Assembly (NCBI RefSeq): GCF_040958095.1
Contig: NC_091171.1
Coordinates: 48,973,668 to 49,037,667, forward strand
Source of the DNA: Procambarus clarkii
Taxonomy: Eukaryota > Arthropoda > Malacostraca > Decapoda > Cambaridae
Direction of reading: 5' to 3'
Length of the DNA: 64,000 nt
The notes under the pieces were generated by a model. The model was given only the letters and a program-made list of their open reading frames with translations, searched no databases and was not told the DNA's origin. The translations under genes and the position numbers were made by a program. Positions 45,096 through 56,139 of the stretch are shown piece after piece; positions within the stretch are counted from its first letter, which is position 1, and every line of letters starts with the position of its first letter.

Positions 45096-45926
45096 TTTCC
45101 TACCTTGTGCTTCAAACTTACATTGTCTCTTATGCTACCCACTCACCCAATTGCAGTACTTAAGACATGCATCACCAGTATAATCAATACAATCAATTTT
45201 TATTGTAGTTATGTTGAAATCAAATTCTGCTGTAATGTACATTTAATTACTCTTATCCATTATATTAAGGACCTGCTCAAAATGCTATGCATGTTAGTGG
45301 TTTTGCAACAGAACAGGGATCCAGGGACACCAGATCAACCCACAACAAATCCACTGAAACAGAACTGGTGGCTTGCAGGTAACAGCACAAAGCTGCCATT
45401 GGACACAGTGCATGATGCACCCGCAGCCAAACCATTACAGCATCCAAAACCAAAGGACCCCCTCCAGAAGCCCACCATCTCATTCTTCAGAAAAGAATTT
45501 ATGAACACCAATGTTTTGTACTCTCACAACACAATGTACCTTCTTGTATATAAATAAACAAAATAAATAAACAAACAGCCTTTTACTATTATGTTACCAC
45601 AAGTAACATCCACCCCCTCAATATCATAGCTAATCAAGTTACACTTTACATAAAAGCATGTAAGGACTGGTAAGGAACACACTCTGGGTTTCAAACTTGG
45701 GTCCATTGACCAGTCTATGGACTGTTATCTTAATATTAATTGTACCCTGTACTTGATATGATATTTTTCTTCTTTATAACATCTCAGACCTTTTACTAAC
45801 AGTGTAAAGGAAAAATATGCTTTTATATGGGTCTCTATTTCATAACTGAAAATAGTAAAAAACCCAGCACTGAATGTAAATAGAAGTCAGTTTTTGGGTG
45901 AGCCCCAGAGGCTCGGTGAAGCTATC
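45096..45926. other. 3' flank of family G LINE and unassigned DNA
   Basis: 45096-45290 is probably the LINE 3' UTR. A plus frame at about 45290-45510 (Pro/Lys/Thr-rich) matches nothing I know. A short repeat piece lies near 45870-45926. No exon of polybromo seen. Confidence 0.4.
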
Positions 45927-46160
45927 ACACTGATTAAGTGCCACATTACTTGGAGTCATCAGTCGTGCAGTTCTTTTTGCCTACAGCAGGGAAAGCCATT
46001 CCCTGCTGATGGCAAAGATGAGAAACTTTACATTTAAAGTGTTCATGGGCCATTGCTCCCTGCACCTTTCTGAGGGGACCAGGTTCTGGCTTGTGGTCTA
46101 TGGTAGGCAAAAAGAACTCTGCTACCAATGACTGTCAGTAATATGGCACTTAATCAGTGT
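45927..46160. repeat. Imperfect foldback repeat, about 234 bp
   Basis: ACACTGATTAAGTGCCACAT at the left end pairs with the right end (46137-46160; one mismatch over 24), and a second inner pair CAGTTCTTTTTGCCTAC / GTAGGCAAAAAGAACT pairs too. The middle has GCAGGGA..TCCCTGC. No ORF; MITE-like or foldback element, fairly old. Confidence 0.65.
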
Positions 46161-46369
46161 AATAGTTGCAGGGAGCCAACAGGGTTCTCCTCAGAAAATA
46201 TATATACAGTACTCTAATTATAATATACAAACTTACAAAATACTTGCAAGTATACACAAAATGAGTTTCACAAAATAAACACATATATCATATATATGTG
46301 GTCAATCATATCTTCAACCACATTATTGGGACTCATCATTTGAATAAAGATATCCTTAGTGAAATCAGT

Positions 46370-46915
46370 CCATAGAGCATGGGAATATTAGAGTATGAAT
46401 GGTAACTGTTACAGTAATATGGTTCCAATTAAGTTTTTAATGATTTTTATTGATGGCGCAACATAAAAGGAAAGAGTTGGGGCCTTGGGAAAACTATTGA
46501 ACACATTTAAAACCAAATTCTATGGTTCATTTTCATTTTGACATTTCCCAGTTTTTGTTCACAAATATGGGCCCATTTCTCTTTAAAAATGAGGTTTTGA
46601 GGCAAAGGCATAACAAATATGCTAGATATGTGGTTAAAATCTCTTTACAGATAAGTTCTCTTGGTAGCTGTCTTTCATATGACAGGTTGAAATTAAAATT
46701 TTGCTAAATAAAATCAGATCACAGTGTGTGGGAAACATTTAGGGTATGAATAGTAACTTAATGACTCTAATCACGTTTGTTAATGATTTTCGTAGATGGG
46801 TGCATTAGAAGAAAGAATTGGGTCCTTGGGAAAACCATTGAGGACATTTAAAACCAAAATCTATGGTTGTTTTGATTTGACTTTTCCCAGTTTTCGTTCA
46901 CAAGTATAGGCCTCC
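46370..46915 (+). repeat. Diverged direct duplication (two ~190-bp copies)
   Basis: 46370-46570 and 46725-46915 share, in order, AGTATGAATRGTAACT, TTGGGRCCTTGGGAAAAC, CATTTAAAACCAAA, TTTCCCAGTTTT and GTTCACAA. No coding content. Confidence 0.7.
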
Positions 46916-47599
46916 AGGAGCCATCTCTGTTTGAAATGAATCCCCCACTCCAATGAATTGGGATTGGTCCATATACGTAGTTTGTTGAATTGAGTTTGCA
47001 CTGTAATATCATGAGCCTTGTACATAAAACTGTGACAAAATCAATGAGCTGTTGATGAACTGATGATATGGCAGACAGATGATTAACAGTTTTCAGAATG
47101 TATACAACAAATAAGTTATTAAATTAAAAAGTTTCATTATAATTACATATACAGTATTTCAACTATTTTCAGTTATTAGCCACTGTGATGCGCTCAGTTT
47201 ATTGTGAAATTCCCCCAGTGAGCATGAAATCAAGTGTTCCCAAAAAATTATTTTTTCTTTGTAAAATGATAAATTCCCTTCCCTGAATATGTCTTTGTAA
47301 AAGTAAATACCAAATTCCATTTACTTTGGCTGTGGGGACATGGACAAGGTATGCTGTGACGTCATCAGGGGCTGGTCGCCCGTGCGTGACACACCCAGAC
47401 ATAGTCGCGCGGGCCATTCAAGCACCGGGTGTTACCACAAATATATTTTCAATTATTTGTTCTATGTATTTCCAATGCGTTTTTTTTTTTAATCGTATAT
47501 GATACATATTTGTGTCCTTTACAATATGTATACAGTAGAACGTTCATAATGTTCCATGGAATTGTGATACATGTGTCAGTAATTTATCCACAATAAATG

Positions 47600-48240
47600 T
47601 TGTCGCAATATTACTTGTTAAAAATTCCCTATAATTACAATATGTAGTTTCACACACTATTTACACAGTAACATACTGTATTACATACTCAGTACTTCGG
47701 AATGGAGTAATAATCAACGAAGTAGTCCATGGTACACAGCGCGACTTCGCTCTCGTTGCACCAGGTACAGATAGATTTTCGCTTCCTGTTTCTTCGTTCT
47801 GTGTGCTTGCAAATAATGCACTCACATACATCCTTGGCTTTAGTACCTGTAGGTGGTATGTAGCCAAGCTTGTAAAGCATAAGGTAGTCTTGAAGAGATT
47901 ATAGATAAAAATCACTTTGTAAGGTAGTCTGGAAAAGATCGCTTTGTAAGGTCCCATACAGGAAGAGATTAAGCCAACCTCGAAGAGTGTCAGTTAGTCA
48001 AGAAGAGATTTAGCTATTCTTGAAAATATCTATGGAAAACACCACTATGGAAGCCGCTAACACTGTTCATCTATGCTACTTGTATCAGATGCATCATCAC
48101 TGAACGCAGAATACGATTCATCTAGGTATTATCTATATAAATTGGAGATTACATAGGTGGGCAAGGGTAGCGGTCAGAGCTACAGCTGGATACGCTCGCT
48201 GTATCATCCTCATAGATGCTGTATCACTTGCATTCGACCT
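47600..48240 (-). pseudogene. Possible piggyBac-like transposase remnant
   Basis: Minus frame 47880-47689 reads LYKLGYIPPTGTKAKDVCEC, then a CxxC...CxxC...C pattern (CECIICK, ICTWCN, ALCTMDYFVDYY) up to a stop. A cysteine-rich zinc-binding C-terminus of this spacing is typical of piggyBac-family transposases. Upstream on the same strand (about 48150-48070) an acidic frame, YLDESYSAFSDDASDTSSID, resembles their N-termini. The catalytic DDD domain is not present. Tentative. Confidence 0.4.
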
Positions 48241-48844
48241 TTGTGTTAGGTCATTATTGTGCCTAGCTTCACCAATATTATGACCCTTATGTTCTTCAAA
48301 CAATAAAGTTTGAATTTAACCGAAAGAGCACGATCTTTCAACACCGCGTCGGACAGGCGTTTGGGAGCCAGAGGCGCGTGCGCTACCCATGGTTGCTCAC
48401 TTAGTACTAACCCAGTCAGCAGCCCTAGGGCATTCTGGGAATTTTTTCCAAGATGGCTGCCTCTCACTGGAGGTCCTAAGAGTCCATTTCGTACACAACC
48501 AACCGAGCACACATTTAGAATGGGTACGAAAAAAAAAAAGTTTTCTTGGTTAGCGCAGTTTCCCACCGACCGAGTTTTCTCAGTTGGCACAGTTCAGTGG
48601 TTAAAGAGACCCAAATATGCTTGCTAAAATGTTTGTTTATTTTATAGTTATTATAAAGTTTATGTCACATAAAAAAAACGTAATTCTAACTACTTGATAC
48701 ATTAAGACGTCAGTCTATAGACTCATCAATGGACCCAAGTTTGAAACACTGAAAGTGCTCATTACCAGTCTCTATTTAAAGGTGTATACTAAACATATAT
48801 GCAACAATTACCATGATATTAGCAATTCACAAATAATGACTCAC
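48241..48844. other. Polybromo intron 1; GC-richer patch with a YY1-like motif
   Basis: 48330-48480 is richer in CpG than its surroundings and contains AAGATGGCTGC (48450-48460, plus strand), the YY1 core often found just downstream of transcription starts, next to CATTCTGGGAATTTT. Could be an internal promoter or part of a repeat. The open frame across it shows no domain. Confidence 0.3.
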
Positions 48845-48953
48845 AAGTGTTGTGTCATTCCTTCGTCTTTTTGGTCGTCCCTCAGTAGCTGGAGTAGATG
48901 GACCTCCCCCACAATCTTCTCCATCTAGCCGCTTGCGTTTGGCCATGGACAAC
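48845..48953 (-). CDS. PBRM1: Polybromo-1 exon 1 (coding): start codon and basic N-terminus
   Basis: Acceptor TTTTGTAG|G at 48954-48955, seven bases of 5' UTR, ATG at 48946-48944, then 34 codons reading MAKRKRLDGEDCGGGPSTPA, ending RPKRRRNDTTL|GTGAGT in phase 0. The basic KRKR/KRRR clusters are likely nuclear localisation signals, and the shape matches the human N-terminus (KRRR...STPGPSRKRRRL). The acceptor means that at least one non-coding exon lies farther upstream (higher coordinates); I could not identify it. Confidence 0.88.
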
Positions 48954-49159
48954 CTACAAAATACAAAATAAAAGAAAACCCTTAAATTATAAATTAAAGT
49001 AGGCCTTAATCATAATTTTTTTTTCAAAAGATGCTCAGAAGTACAATCACAAAAAATATATTCAATTGCCTACAAAACCCTGGAAAACAGATTTAGAGAA
49101 GGATAATTCTTACCACAAGGCTTCTTACAATTGTTTGGCCACTATACTGTGAGTATAAG

Positions 49160-49546
49160 AGTATAATTGGAGTGGGTCCTGAAAGTTATTCTACTCATGC
49201 CCAGCCTAGAGCCAGGCTTGCATTATGATAACTTAATCTAGAAGACCCACATATCCATTACAACCTAGCTAGTCCAGCACTTCCTGCAGAAACTTATCTA
49301 GCTGCTTTCTGAACAGATGCACTTTTATTCCAGCAATATTTCTTATATTTGTTGGCAGGATATTAAAGAGCCATGGACCTCTGATGCGCCAACTGTTTTC
49401 CGATTGTACCTATGGCACTTTTCACAGTCTATTCTGCATTTCCTAATACTGTATGTACTGTATATCTTTCGCTCCAGTACGTTGTTATTTTGCTGTGCAT
49501 ATTAGGAACCTGATCTTCCAGCATCTTCTATGTCACATATATCACT
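49160..49546 (-). pseudogene. Family B LINE C-terminal fragment
   Basis: Minus strand: CAAAATAACAACGTACTGGA, GTGCCATAGGTACAATC, CATCAGAGGTCCATGG, ATAAGAAATATTGCTGG, matching 9460-9650 in order. Includes a small internal insertion (CAGTACATACAGTA) and stops. Confidence 0.78.
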
Positions 49547-49574
49547 ATGGCACATCTTTTATATCACATATCAG

Positions 49575-50640
49575 TCACATGCTACCATGTGTAGCTTCCG
49601 GAGATCAACGGCTCCACGGCCCGGTCGGCAGGCCTCCCGGTTGGTCATCCGGTCAACCAGGCTGTTGGATGCAGCTGCTCGCAGCCTGATGTATGAATCA
49701 CAGCCTGGTTGATCAGGTATTCTTCAGAGGTGTTTGTCAAGTTCTTTCTTGAACACTAAGAGGCCAGCCAGTTATGCTCCTTATGTGGAGTGTGTTTAAA
49801 AGTCTTGGGACCTTATGTTGATGGAGTTCTCTCCCAGAGTACCTACTGCACCTCTGCTTTTCAACGGGGGTATTTTGCACATCCTGCCATGCCTACTGGT
49901 TTCATGTGCCGTAATCTGTGTTCAGATTTGAAACCAGCCCCTCACTAGGTCAGAAATTTCTTCGGCTCTGAATGGGGCTGTTAGTACGCAACAATATTCC
50001 ACCATAGAGAGCACTAGTGTCTTGAAAAGTATCATCCTTGGCATGGGGTCCTTTGTTTCGGAAGGTCCTTGTTATTCAATCTGTCATTTTCTTGCAGTCG
50101 TGACAGCTACTTCATTGTATTCTTTAAATGTAAGGTCTTCCGACATGATTACTCCCAGATCCTTTACCTTGTTCTTTCGTTCTATAATGTGATTTGACTG
50201 TTTATATATGGTTTCCATTTTTTTCCATAGTGGTGGAGCCGGAACTGATTTTTATTAAACATCATATTATCTGTGGGCATTGAAAGACCCGATTTACATC
50301 AAACTGGAGATTTGCTGGGTCCCCTATATTGGGGGACTTACGAAAATCCTAGTGTCATCTGCAAATGATGATACGGTACTGTAATTTGTATCCTTGTCTA
50401 TGTCTGATATTAAGATGAGAAAAAGTACCGGAGCAAGTACGGTACCTTGGGAAACTGAGCTTTTCACAGTTCTGTTAGGAAGTTGAACTTCCACAGTCTG
50501 TTCGTTAGGAAGGTGAAGATCTATTTCCCTACTCTGCCAGTAATTCCTTTTGCATGCATTCTGTGTGCAATAACACCATGGTCACATTTGTCGAAAGCTT
50601 TTGCAAAATCTATGTATATTACATCTGTGTTTTGATCATC
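49575..50640 (-). pseudogene. Non-LTR RT fragment with 3' tail (family B-related)
   Basis: From 50640 downward: YIDFAKAFDKCDHGVI (first palm block), SVSQGTVLAPVLFLILISDI, SSFADDTRIF (catalytic block intact), KVKDLGVIMSEDLTFKEYNE, LFKTLVLSMVEYCCVLTAPF, then RIPDQPGCDSYIRLRAAASN and the tail up to 49575. Most frames are joined only by shifts, and stops are frequent, but this is the most complete RT in the window. Oriented like polybromo and upstream of its coding start. Confidence 0.85.
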
Positions 50641-50671
50641 TTCCATGGCACCTAAGGCCATATCATAGTGA

Positions 50672-50985
50672 TGTCATAGAACCAGTGAAGAGCAGGGTTG
50701 CCATAGGCACAATCGGAGAACACTGTATAAACATCAGAAGTCCACAGTTGTTCAACATCCTCCCAGCGAGTATAAGAAATATTGCTGGAACAACCGTGGA
50801 CATCTTCAAGAGATAATTAGATAGTAGTTTTCTTCAAGAAATGCCAGACCAACCGGGCTGTGGTGGATATGTGAGCCTGCGGGCCGCTCCAAGCAACAGC
50901 CTGTTGGACCAAGTTCTCACTAGTCAAGCCTGGCCTCGGTCCAGGCTTGGGAAGTAGAACTCCCAGCACCCTATCAAGCAGGAAT
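50672..50985 (+). pseudogene. Family B LINE 3' fragment (copy 3)
   Basis: EPVKSRVAIGTIGEHCINIR, QLFNILPASIRNIAGTT, then the nucleotide tail GGGCTGTGGTGGATATGTG ... GGCTTGGGAAGTAGAACTCC. Plus orientation, inserted between two minus-strand LINE pieces. Confidence 0.82.
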
Positions 50986-52200
50986 GCTCTCATAATCCAT
51001 CCTGTCATCTTCCTGGCAGCCACTATATTTGCTTGATTATGTTCACTAAATGCCAGGTCGTCAGATATAAAAATGCCCAAATCTTTTACATGTTGCTTTC
51101 CTTCTAAGAGTAGATCTGATTGTGTCCTGTACTCCTGTCATGACTCAGCATATACCAGTTATGACTGGATACACTGTGGTCATTCTTTAACTGCTGGACT
51201 TGTGCTGTTGTTAGTTTAAGTAATAGTTGTGGATTTGTGTTGTATATACAGCAGTGTCATGTATACAAGTTTGCCACAGTAAATTGGTGGATTTTTTCTG
51301 GACTTTCCCTTACCCTAGACTACTTATTGAGGCCAGGTGGCTTTTTGCTGATTTACTAAAAAAGGTCTATGCTACCAGCAATGGTGTGGGACATTGTGAC
51401 ACTACAACCCTGTGTTTCATTTAAGTTCCTCGTTTTCACCATAGCTAAGTACCTGAAACTTATCACCGTTAGACATTATGTTATTTTCAGTTCCCAATCA
51501 AAGACTTTATTAATATCTGCCTGAAGTTTTTCAGTGTCTTGTACCGAAACAATTTTTATGCTGATATTTGTATCAAAGGATGACACAAAGCTGTCACTAG
51601 TATTTTTGTCTATACTGTATACAAGATAAGAATGAGAAATAGCAGTGGTGCAAGAACTGTGCCCTGGAGTACAGAGCTTTTCACTGCAATTGGGCTTGAT
51701 CTTATTTGATTGACTGTCACTCTTTGCATTCTGTTTGACAGAAAGTTGAAAATCCAATGCCCCACTTTACCCGTTATCCCTATTTATCTCATTTTATGAG
51801 CCATCACTCTGTGGTCACATTTGTCGAATGCCTTTGCTAAGTCTGTGTATACAACATCTGCATTTTGCTTTTCTTCTAAGGCTTCTGTGATTTTATCATA
51901 GTGGTTGAGTAACTGTGACAGACAGGATCTTCCCACTTTAAATCCATTTGACCTGGGTAGTGAAGTTCATTATTTTCAACAAAACTGGAAATTTGATACC
52001 TAATCACTCTTTCAAAAAATGTTATTGTGTGTGATGTTAATGCAACTGGTCTATAATTTATTTCCAAAGCTTTACTACCTTTCTTGTGCAGAGGAGCTAT
52101 ATCTGCAGATTTAAGTGCTGCTGGTATCTTCCCTGTATCGAGGCTCTTCATAATTCTTTCCGGTTTGATTTTGAAATTCAACAGTCTTGGCATTTACTGC
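50986..52200 (-). pseudogene. Family B LINE RT, several blocks, degraded
   Basis: Minus strand in order: KSADIAPLHKKGSKALEINY (RT finger block, 52130-52060), VIRYQISSFVENNELHYPG, then a gap, CTPGHSSCTTAISHSYLVYS (degraded VPQGTVL...), FVSSFDTNISIKI (FADD lost), KLQADINKVFDWELK, then HVKDLGIFISDDLAFSEHNQ and RKMTGWIMRAF down to 51000. Same family as 8845-9674. Confidence 0.82.
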
Positions 52201-52435
52201 ATAGGTAGGTATGCAGTTCCATGGGTTTATAACCCTGTGGATGAAAAAGCACCGCCTGTTCTCAGTTCTACAATGTAGCTTGCTGAGCTTGAAACCGTTG
52301 CGCCTTATTTGTGTTACATTTGACGTTTTGAAGAAATTTTCTGGATCAACATCCACCAAATTGTTCAGTATTTTAAAAGTTTCAATGAGATCTGCCCTGT
52401 TATGCCTGGTCTGCAGTGTTGTTAGCTGTGGCTAA
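52201..52435 (-). pseudogene. LINE C-terminal fragment (family F)
   Basis: VDVDPENFFKTSNVTQIRRN, GFKLSKLHCRTENRRCFF and HRVINPWN match the minus-strand piece at 59769-60035. It directly precedes the family B fragment on the same strand, so the two were joined by insertion. Confidence 0.75.
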
Positions 52436-52439
52436 CAAG

Positions 52440-52800
52440 TGATGTTCTGTAAAGCTGTATTGTGAATTTTTTTATTAATCTGTCTTTCAAAATGTAAATG
52501 AATAACCTTTGTGATCATTGATTCAAGCAATTTTTCTACAATAATTATCAAGCAAAATGATTTATAGTTCAATGCAAGTGATCTATTTCACTTCTTAAAA
52601 ACAGAAGCCATAATCGTAGTACAGTACTACAGTACAGTTCTGGAACACGCTTCATTTTTATGATTTATTAAATACACAAGACTTATTAAATATACAGATA
52701 TACAAGAGCTCACTAAGCTCATCTTTACATTCTTTGAGGACCCTGGCAAATACTTTGTCTGATTCTGAGGATTGTTCAACATTAATTTGTATATTAGCAC
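52440..52800 (-). pseudogene. LINE RT N-terminal fragment
   Basis: KVFARVLKECKDELSELLY, SVFKK, NRSLALNYKSFCLIIIVEKL, LESMITKVIHLHF resemble the RT finger region (usually RVLKEC..., P(I/V)FKKG..., NYRPISLTSIVGKLLE). Stops and shifts. Confidence 0.72.
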
Positions 52801-53864
52801 TGTAAATGAATTTACTAGTCAAAGTAGAACCTGGAATCAGGATATTAAAACCTTTACTATACTATACTATGTTTAATGAACACTATTGCTAATGTACTTA
52901 CATTTCAAAGAGCAAAACCTGAAATCTCAAGAAGTCCTACTTGTTTCCTGGTAAGGATGACATCTGAAAAACAAAAAATATAGGATTAGAAATTTAATTC
53001 TGTCAGAATATTCAGGTATGACTCTGAAAATTATTTGCCTGACTTTGGAAGTGAATTTAGCTTAGTATCACCTTAGTGTATCAGCTCTGGATTGGGTGAA
53101 GATAGTCTAGCCTACAGGCTACTGCACTAATTTTCCATCAGTGAATAAATACCTGCCCTGGTATAGGCTACAGGGTGGGATCAGCCTACATAGTATGTAT
53201 ATCAAAGACGCTTGTGTGCATTGAGCTGCCAAACACTACAATGTCGTGTAAGTACTGATAATTAAGATCGTCTTTGTATATAAGTCATAAGAGGACAATA
53301 AGAGCCAAAACCAGAGTCATCGACTTCTGCAAAGAATCAGACCTTAAACAGCGAAGACGAGAAACTATGATTCATGCCAATCTGGTATAAAAGCCCAGGA
53401 AGCCAGATTCAGCGAAGGAAGGGACCTAAAAGCAGCCACCGAGAAATCCATATGAAAACATACCCAGTCCCTGAACCTTGGATAAATGGGGAACACCATC
53501 CAGGCACCTGTCTACAAAGCCAGACAGACATGACTGAAAATGGTCATGTGGAAGATTGGACAGTGAATGGAGTGGCTCAGACCTGAGAGGTAGAGAATGA
53601 ATCATAGGTTCAGCAAGTCCTGCAGGACAGGGCCCCCCATAGCAGGGAATCAATTCGACCACCCCATAATGACTGAGCAGAGGAGCTGGCCCAGGACCTA
53701 CAACCCCACAGGGGAGGAGAGGAATTGAAGATTACCCACACTAAAGATTCTGAGAAGCCAGGGCAAGCCCACCTGCCACAAGTACAGGCTTGGGATAAAG
53801 GAGCCAGCTGCCCCTCCCACATTGTAATGTCAAAAACGTGATCCTCAAAAGGGCTAGCATGCAC
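52801..53864. other. Unassigned DNA
   Basis: No domain recognised. Minus frames at 53426-53662 are Pro/Leu-rich without a match. Probably old repeats. Confidence 0.35.
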
Positions 53865-53960
53865 TGTGATGAGCAGTTCTATCGACATCAGAGGCCCGAG
53901 ACTGTTCAACACGCTCTCACTACACATAAGGGGCATAACTGGCCGCAACCCATTCTCGCA
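53865..53960 (+). pseudogene. Short LINE C-terminal fragment
   Basis: SIDIRGPRLFNTLSLHIRGI is the INIRGPRLFN..LP..IRNI block of the family B type C-terminus; about 80 bp only. Confidence 0.6.
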
Positions 53961-54085
53961 CTTGCTTATAGTCAATATCTTGCTTATGAATAAGTGCATA
54001 TGTGACATGCTAATTTATTGTGAATATTTGAGTTTACCTTGAAAAGCTGAATAGAAAACCACAACCTAACCTAACCTCGTAGGGG

Positions 54086-54328
54086 CCTCGTAGCCTGGTG
54101 GATAGCGCGCAGGATTCGTAATTCTGTGGCGCGGGTTCGATTCCCGCACGAGGCAGAAACAAATGGGCAAAAGTTTCTTTCACCCTGATTGCCCCTGTTA
54201 CCTAGCAGTAAATAGGTACCCGGGAGTTAGTCAGCTGTCACGGGCTGCTTCCTGGGGGTGGAGGCCTGGTCGAGGACCGGGCCGCGGGGACACTAAAAAA
54301 AAGCCTCGAAATCATCTCAAGATAACCT
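54086..54328 (+). mobile_element. tRNA-Thr-derived SINE with well-preserved tRNA head
   Basis: The head folds as a tRNA: GCCTCGT (54089-54095) pairs with ACGAGGC, an anticodon arm CAGGA-TTCGTAA-TTCTG carries anticodon CGT (Thr), and the T arm GCGGG-TTCGATT-CCCGC is perfect. The A box (TAGCCTGGTGG) and B box are intact. The SINE body follows (AAATGGGCAAAAGTTTCTTT, TTACCTAGCAGTAAATAGG, GGTCGAGGACCGGGCCGC) to ATCATCTCAAGATAACC. Without the body a tRNA gene could be called; the body makes it a SINE. Confidence 0.92.
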
Positions 54329-54669
54329 TCTCAGTATGTTAAGATATTACAATTAGTACCTATACCTATATTGATATTACAGTTTTATAAAAATAATAAA
54401 ACAAAACTAAAATATTTAAATAAATTGTAAAGTAACTCAGGATATTGTCAAATTTTGTATAAAATCTCTATTGTTTAATAAAACAGAAAAAGTTAGTGCC
54501 TTGAAAAAAAATATGGCTTAGAATATGTCAATATACTTATTTATAAGCAAAATAATGACTATAAGCAATAAGTCATATATGTGCTGTCTTGTGCGAGAGC
54601 AGGTTGCTGACTGACCCCTCGCAGTGTTCAAGAGTTCTTCTTTCTTTTATTATGCACCCCATACCATAC

Positions 54670-54775
54670 GAGAGAACTTGATAAACACCTCCAAGGGATA
54701 CCTGGATCAACCAGGCTGTGATTTATACGTCAGGCTGCGATCAGCCAGCCCCGAAATCATTGCAAGGTAACCGGA
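54670..54775 (+). mobile_element. LINE 3' fragment
   Basis: GAACTTGATAAACACCTCCA, GATCAACCAGGCTGTGAT and CGTCAGGCTGCGA match the inverse of 49700-49600 and 57100-57000. A short TTATTATGCACCCCATACC piece just upstream echoes 9710. Confidence 0.7.
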
Positions 54776-54779
54776 CCAC

Positions 54780-55250
54780 AATAAGCCTAACAAGCTTTCT
54801 ATTTCACGTTCTATTTTTAGTACACCAGCGTAGGATGACGAAGTTATTCCCTCAAATTAGAAACCTGTCATATGAAGAAAGAGTGACAAAGCTTAAATTA
54901 CATTCTCTAGAAAGGCGAAGAATTAGGGGTGACATGACAGAGGTGAATAAGTGGATGAATGGACATAACAAAGGGGATATTACTAGTGTATTAAAAGTAT
55001 CAACACAAAACAGAACACAAAACACTGGACATAAATTGGGTAAATTTAGATTTAGGAAATACCTGGGTAAATACTGGTTCGGTTACAGAGATGTTGATTT
55101 GTGGAACCAATTACCGCAACACATAATAGAAGTAGGATCTCTTGATTGTTTCAAGTGTAGGTTAGACATATATATGAATGAGATTGGGTGGGTATAAATA
55201 GCTGCTGCCTGGTATGGACCAATAGGCCTTCTGCAGTTACCTTAATTCTT
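54780..55250 (+). pseudogene. LINE C-terminal domain (family D, copy 1)
   Basis: QRRMTKLFPQIRNLSYEERV, TKLKLHSLERRRIRGDMTEV, NKWMNGHNKGD, WFGYRDVDLWNQLPQHIIEV and FKCRLDIYMNEIGWV up to a stop at 55197. Similar in layout to family C but distinct. Open for about 120 codons. The 3' end GGCCTTCTGCAGTTACCTTA is typical of the family. RT core absent. Confidence 0.83.
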
Positions 55251-55589
55251 ATGTTCTTATTTCTGATTATGGGAATCATACTCTATTACTACACTAAACA
55301 TTATGTGTGAAGAGCTTTTATTGTTAGCATGTTTAAGGACTAAGTGTCAAGCCACTGTATAAGGGTTCAAAGAAAGTGCAATTACCTCACTATCTGGTAC
55401 CACACTTGTTACGAACTGACCCCTATTGTAACATGTAGGAGCCAGAATCGTATGAAGATCTGAATATCCAATTGTTAGGGTACCTAACAATTGGGCATTC
55501 AGGTACCTAACAAACCTAGGGACCTAGGTTATTATATTATTATAATATTATTATTATTACATATTACGTCGTACATATTATTATAATAT

Positions 55590-55912
55590 GTACGACGTGC
55601 TTTGCTACGGCAAACTTCCAAAAAATTCAGTGGGTAACAAAGCTTGAGACCAATCGAATCAATATTCTTAAACTCTTCATCTAAGAATTCTGGACTCACA
55701 ACTCGAAGAGCTCTTAGATACATTGAAGAAAAAATTTATTTTTTCATATTGTATCTATGCCCTGAAAAATAATGAACATAAGATAAATTATTCGTAGGTT
55801 TTCTGTAGACACTAAACTTTAGTGAAAAGTCTTCCCTATGAATAAGTACATCTAAGTACATCATACGAATAAGTATGATGTGCTTATTCATAGGGAAGAC
55901 TTTTCACTAAAG
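55590..55912 (-). pseudogene. Penelope-like element RT fragment, minus strand
   Basis: Minus reading EDFSLKFSVYRKPTNNLSYV, HYFSGHRYNMKK then stop; after a shift YLRALRVVSPEFLDEEFKNI, KLCYPLNFLEVCRSKARRT. VYRKPT...(Y/H)....H and FLRAL.ICSPEFLDEE....YP are the characteristic C-terminal RT blocks of Penelope-like elements. No GIY-YIG endonuclease seen. Confidence 0.8.
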
Positions 55913-55934
55913 TTTAGTGTCTACAGAAAACCTA
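55795..55934. repeat. 56-bp inverted repeat joining two Penelope-like fragments
   Basis: 55795-55850 and 55879-55934 are complementary over 56 nt with one mismatch, with a 28-nt centre that itself contains CATCATAC/GTATGATG. The arms encode the DFSLKFSVYRKP block, so both strands read into the same protein motif. Confidence 0.9.
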
Positions 55935-56130
55935 AAAACGCGGACGACGCCTACCCGGCACCACCTGCACTTAGGATAAGTGCTACTAGGATTACTGAAG
56001 AGGCTTTGACTCCCTCTATCCTATCCTTCCTGAGAAGCCTAGACTTGCTTCACCTGTCCTCCCAGACCTACCTTCCCCAACGACAACTCAAGGTGAACTA
56101 TTACTATACTGTTGTTGTACCACGTGGGGT
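55880..56130 (+). pseudogene. Penelope-like element RT fragment, plus strand
   Basis: Plus reading EDFSLKFSVYRKPKNADDAY, then ISATRITEEALTPSILSFLR and SLDLLHLSSQTYLPQRQ. The start equals the minus-strand copy, but the sequence departs after YRKP, so this arm is a short inverted copy joined to other DNA or a second divergent copy. Confidence 0.6.
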
Positions 56131-56139
56131 CTCCTCCAC

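Noticed and set aside
48310-48627. 105-codon plus-strand frame in polybromo intron 1
   Set aside because: No domain, no splice signals, and a lysine run that arises from an A-run.
53426-53662. Minus frame resembling the DIRS RT region
   Set aside because: Only loose resemblance; the LFxVPK and YLHVP blocks are absent.
54089-54160. tRNA-Thr gene
   Set aside because: The fold is good, but the sequence continues into a SINE body shared with 42103-42345, so it is the head of a retroposon.
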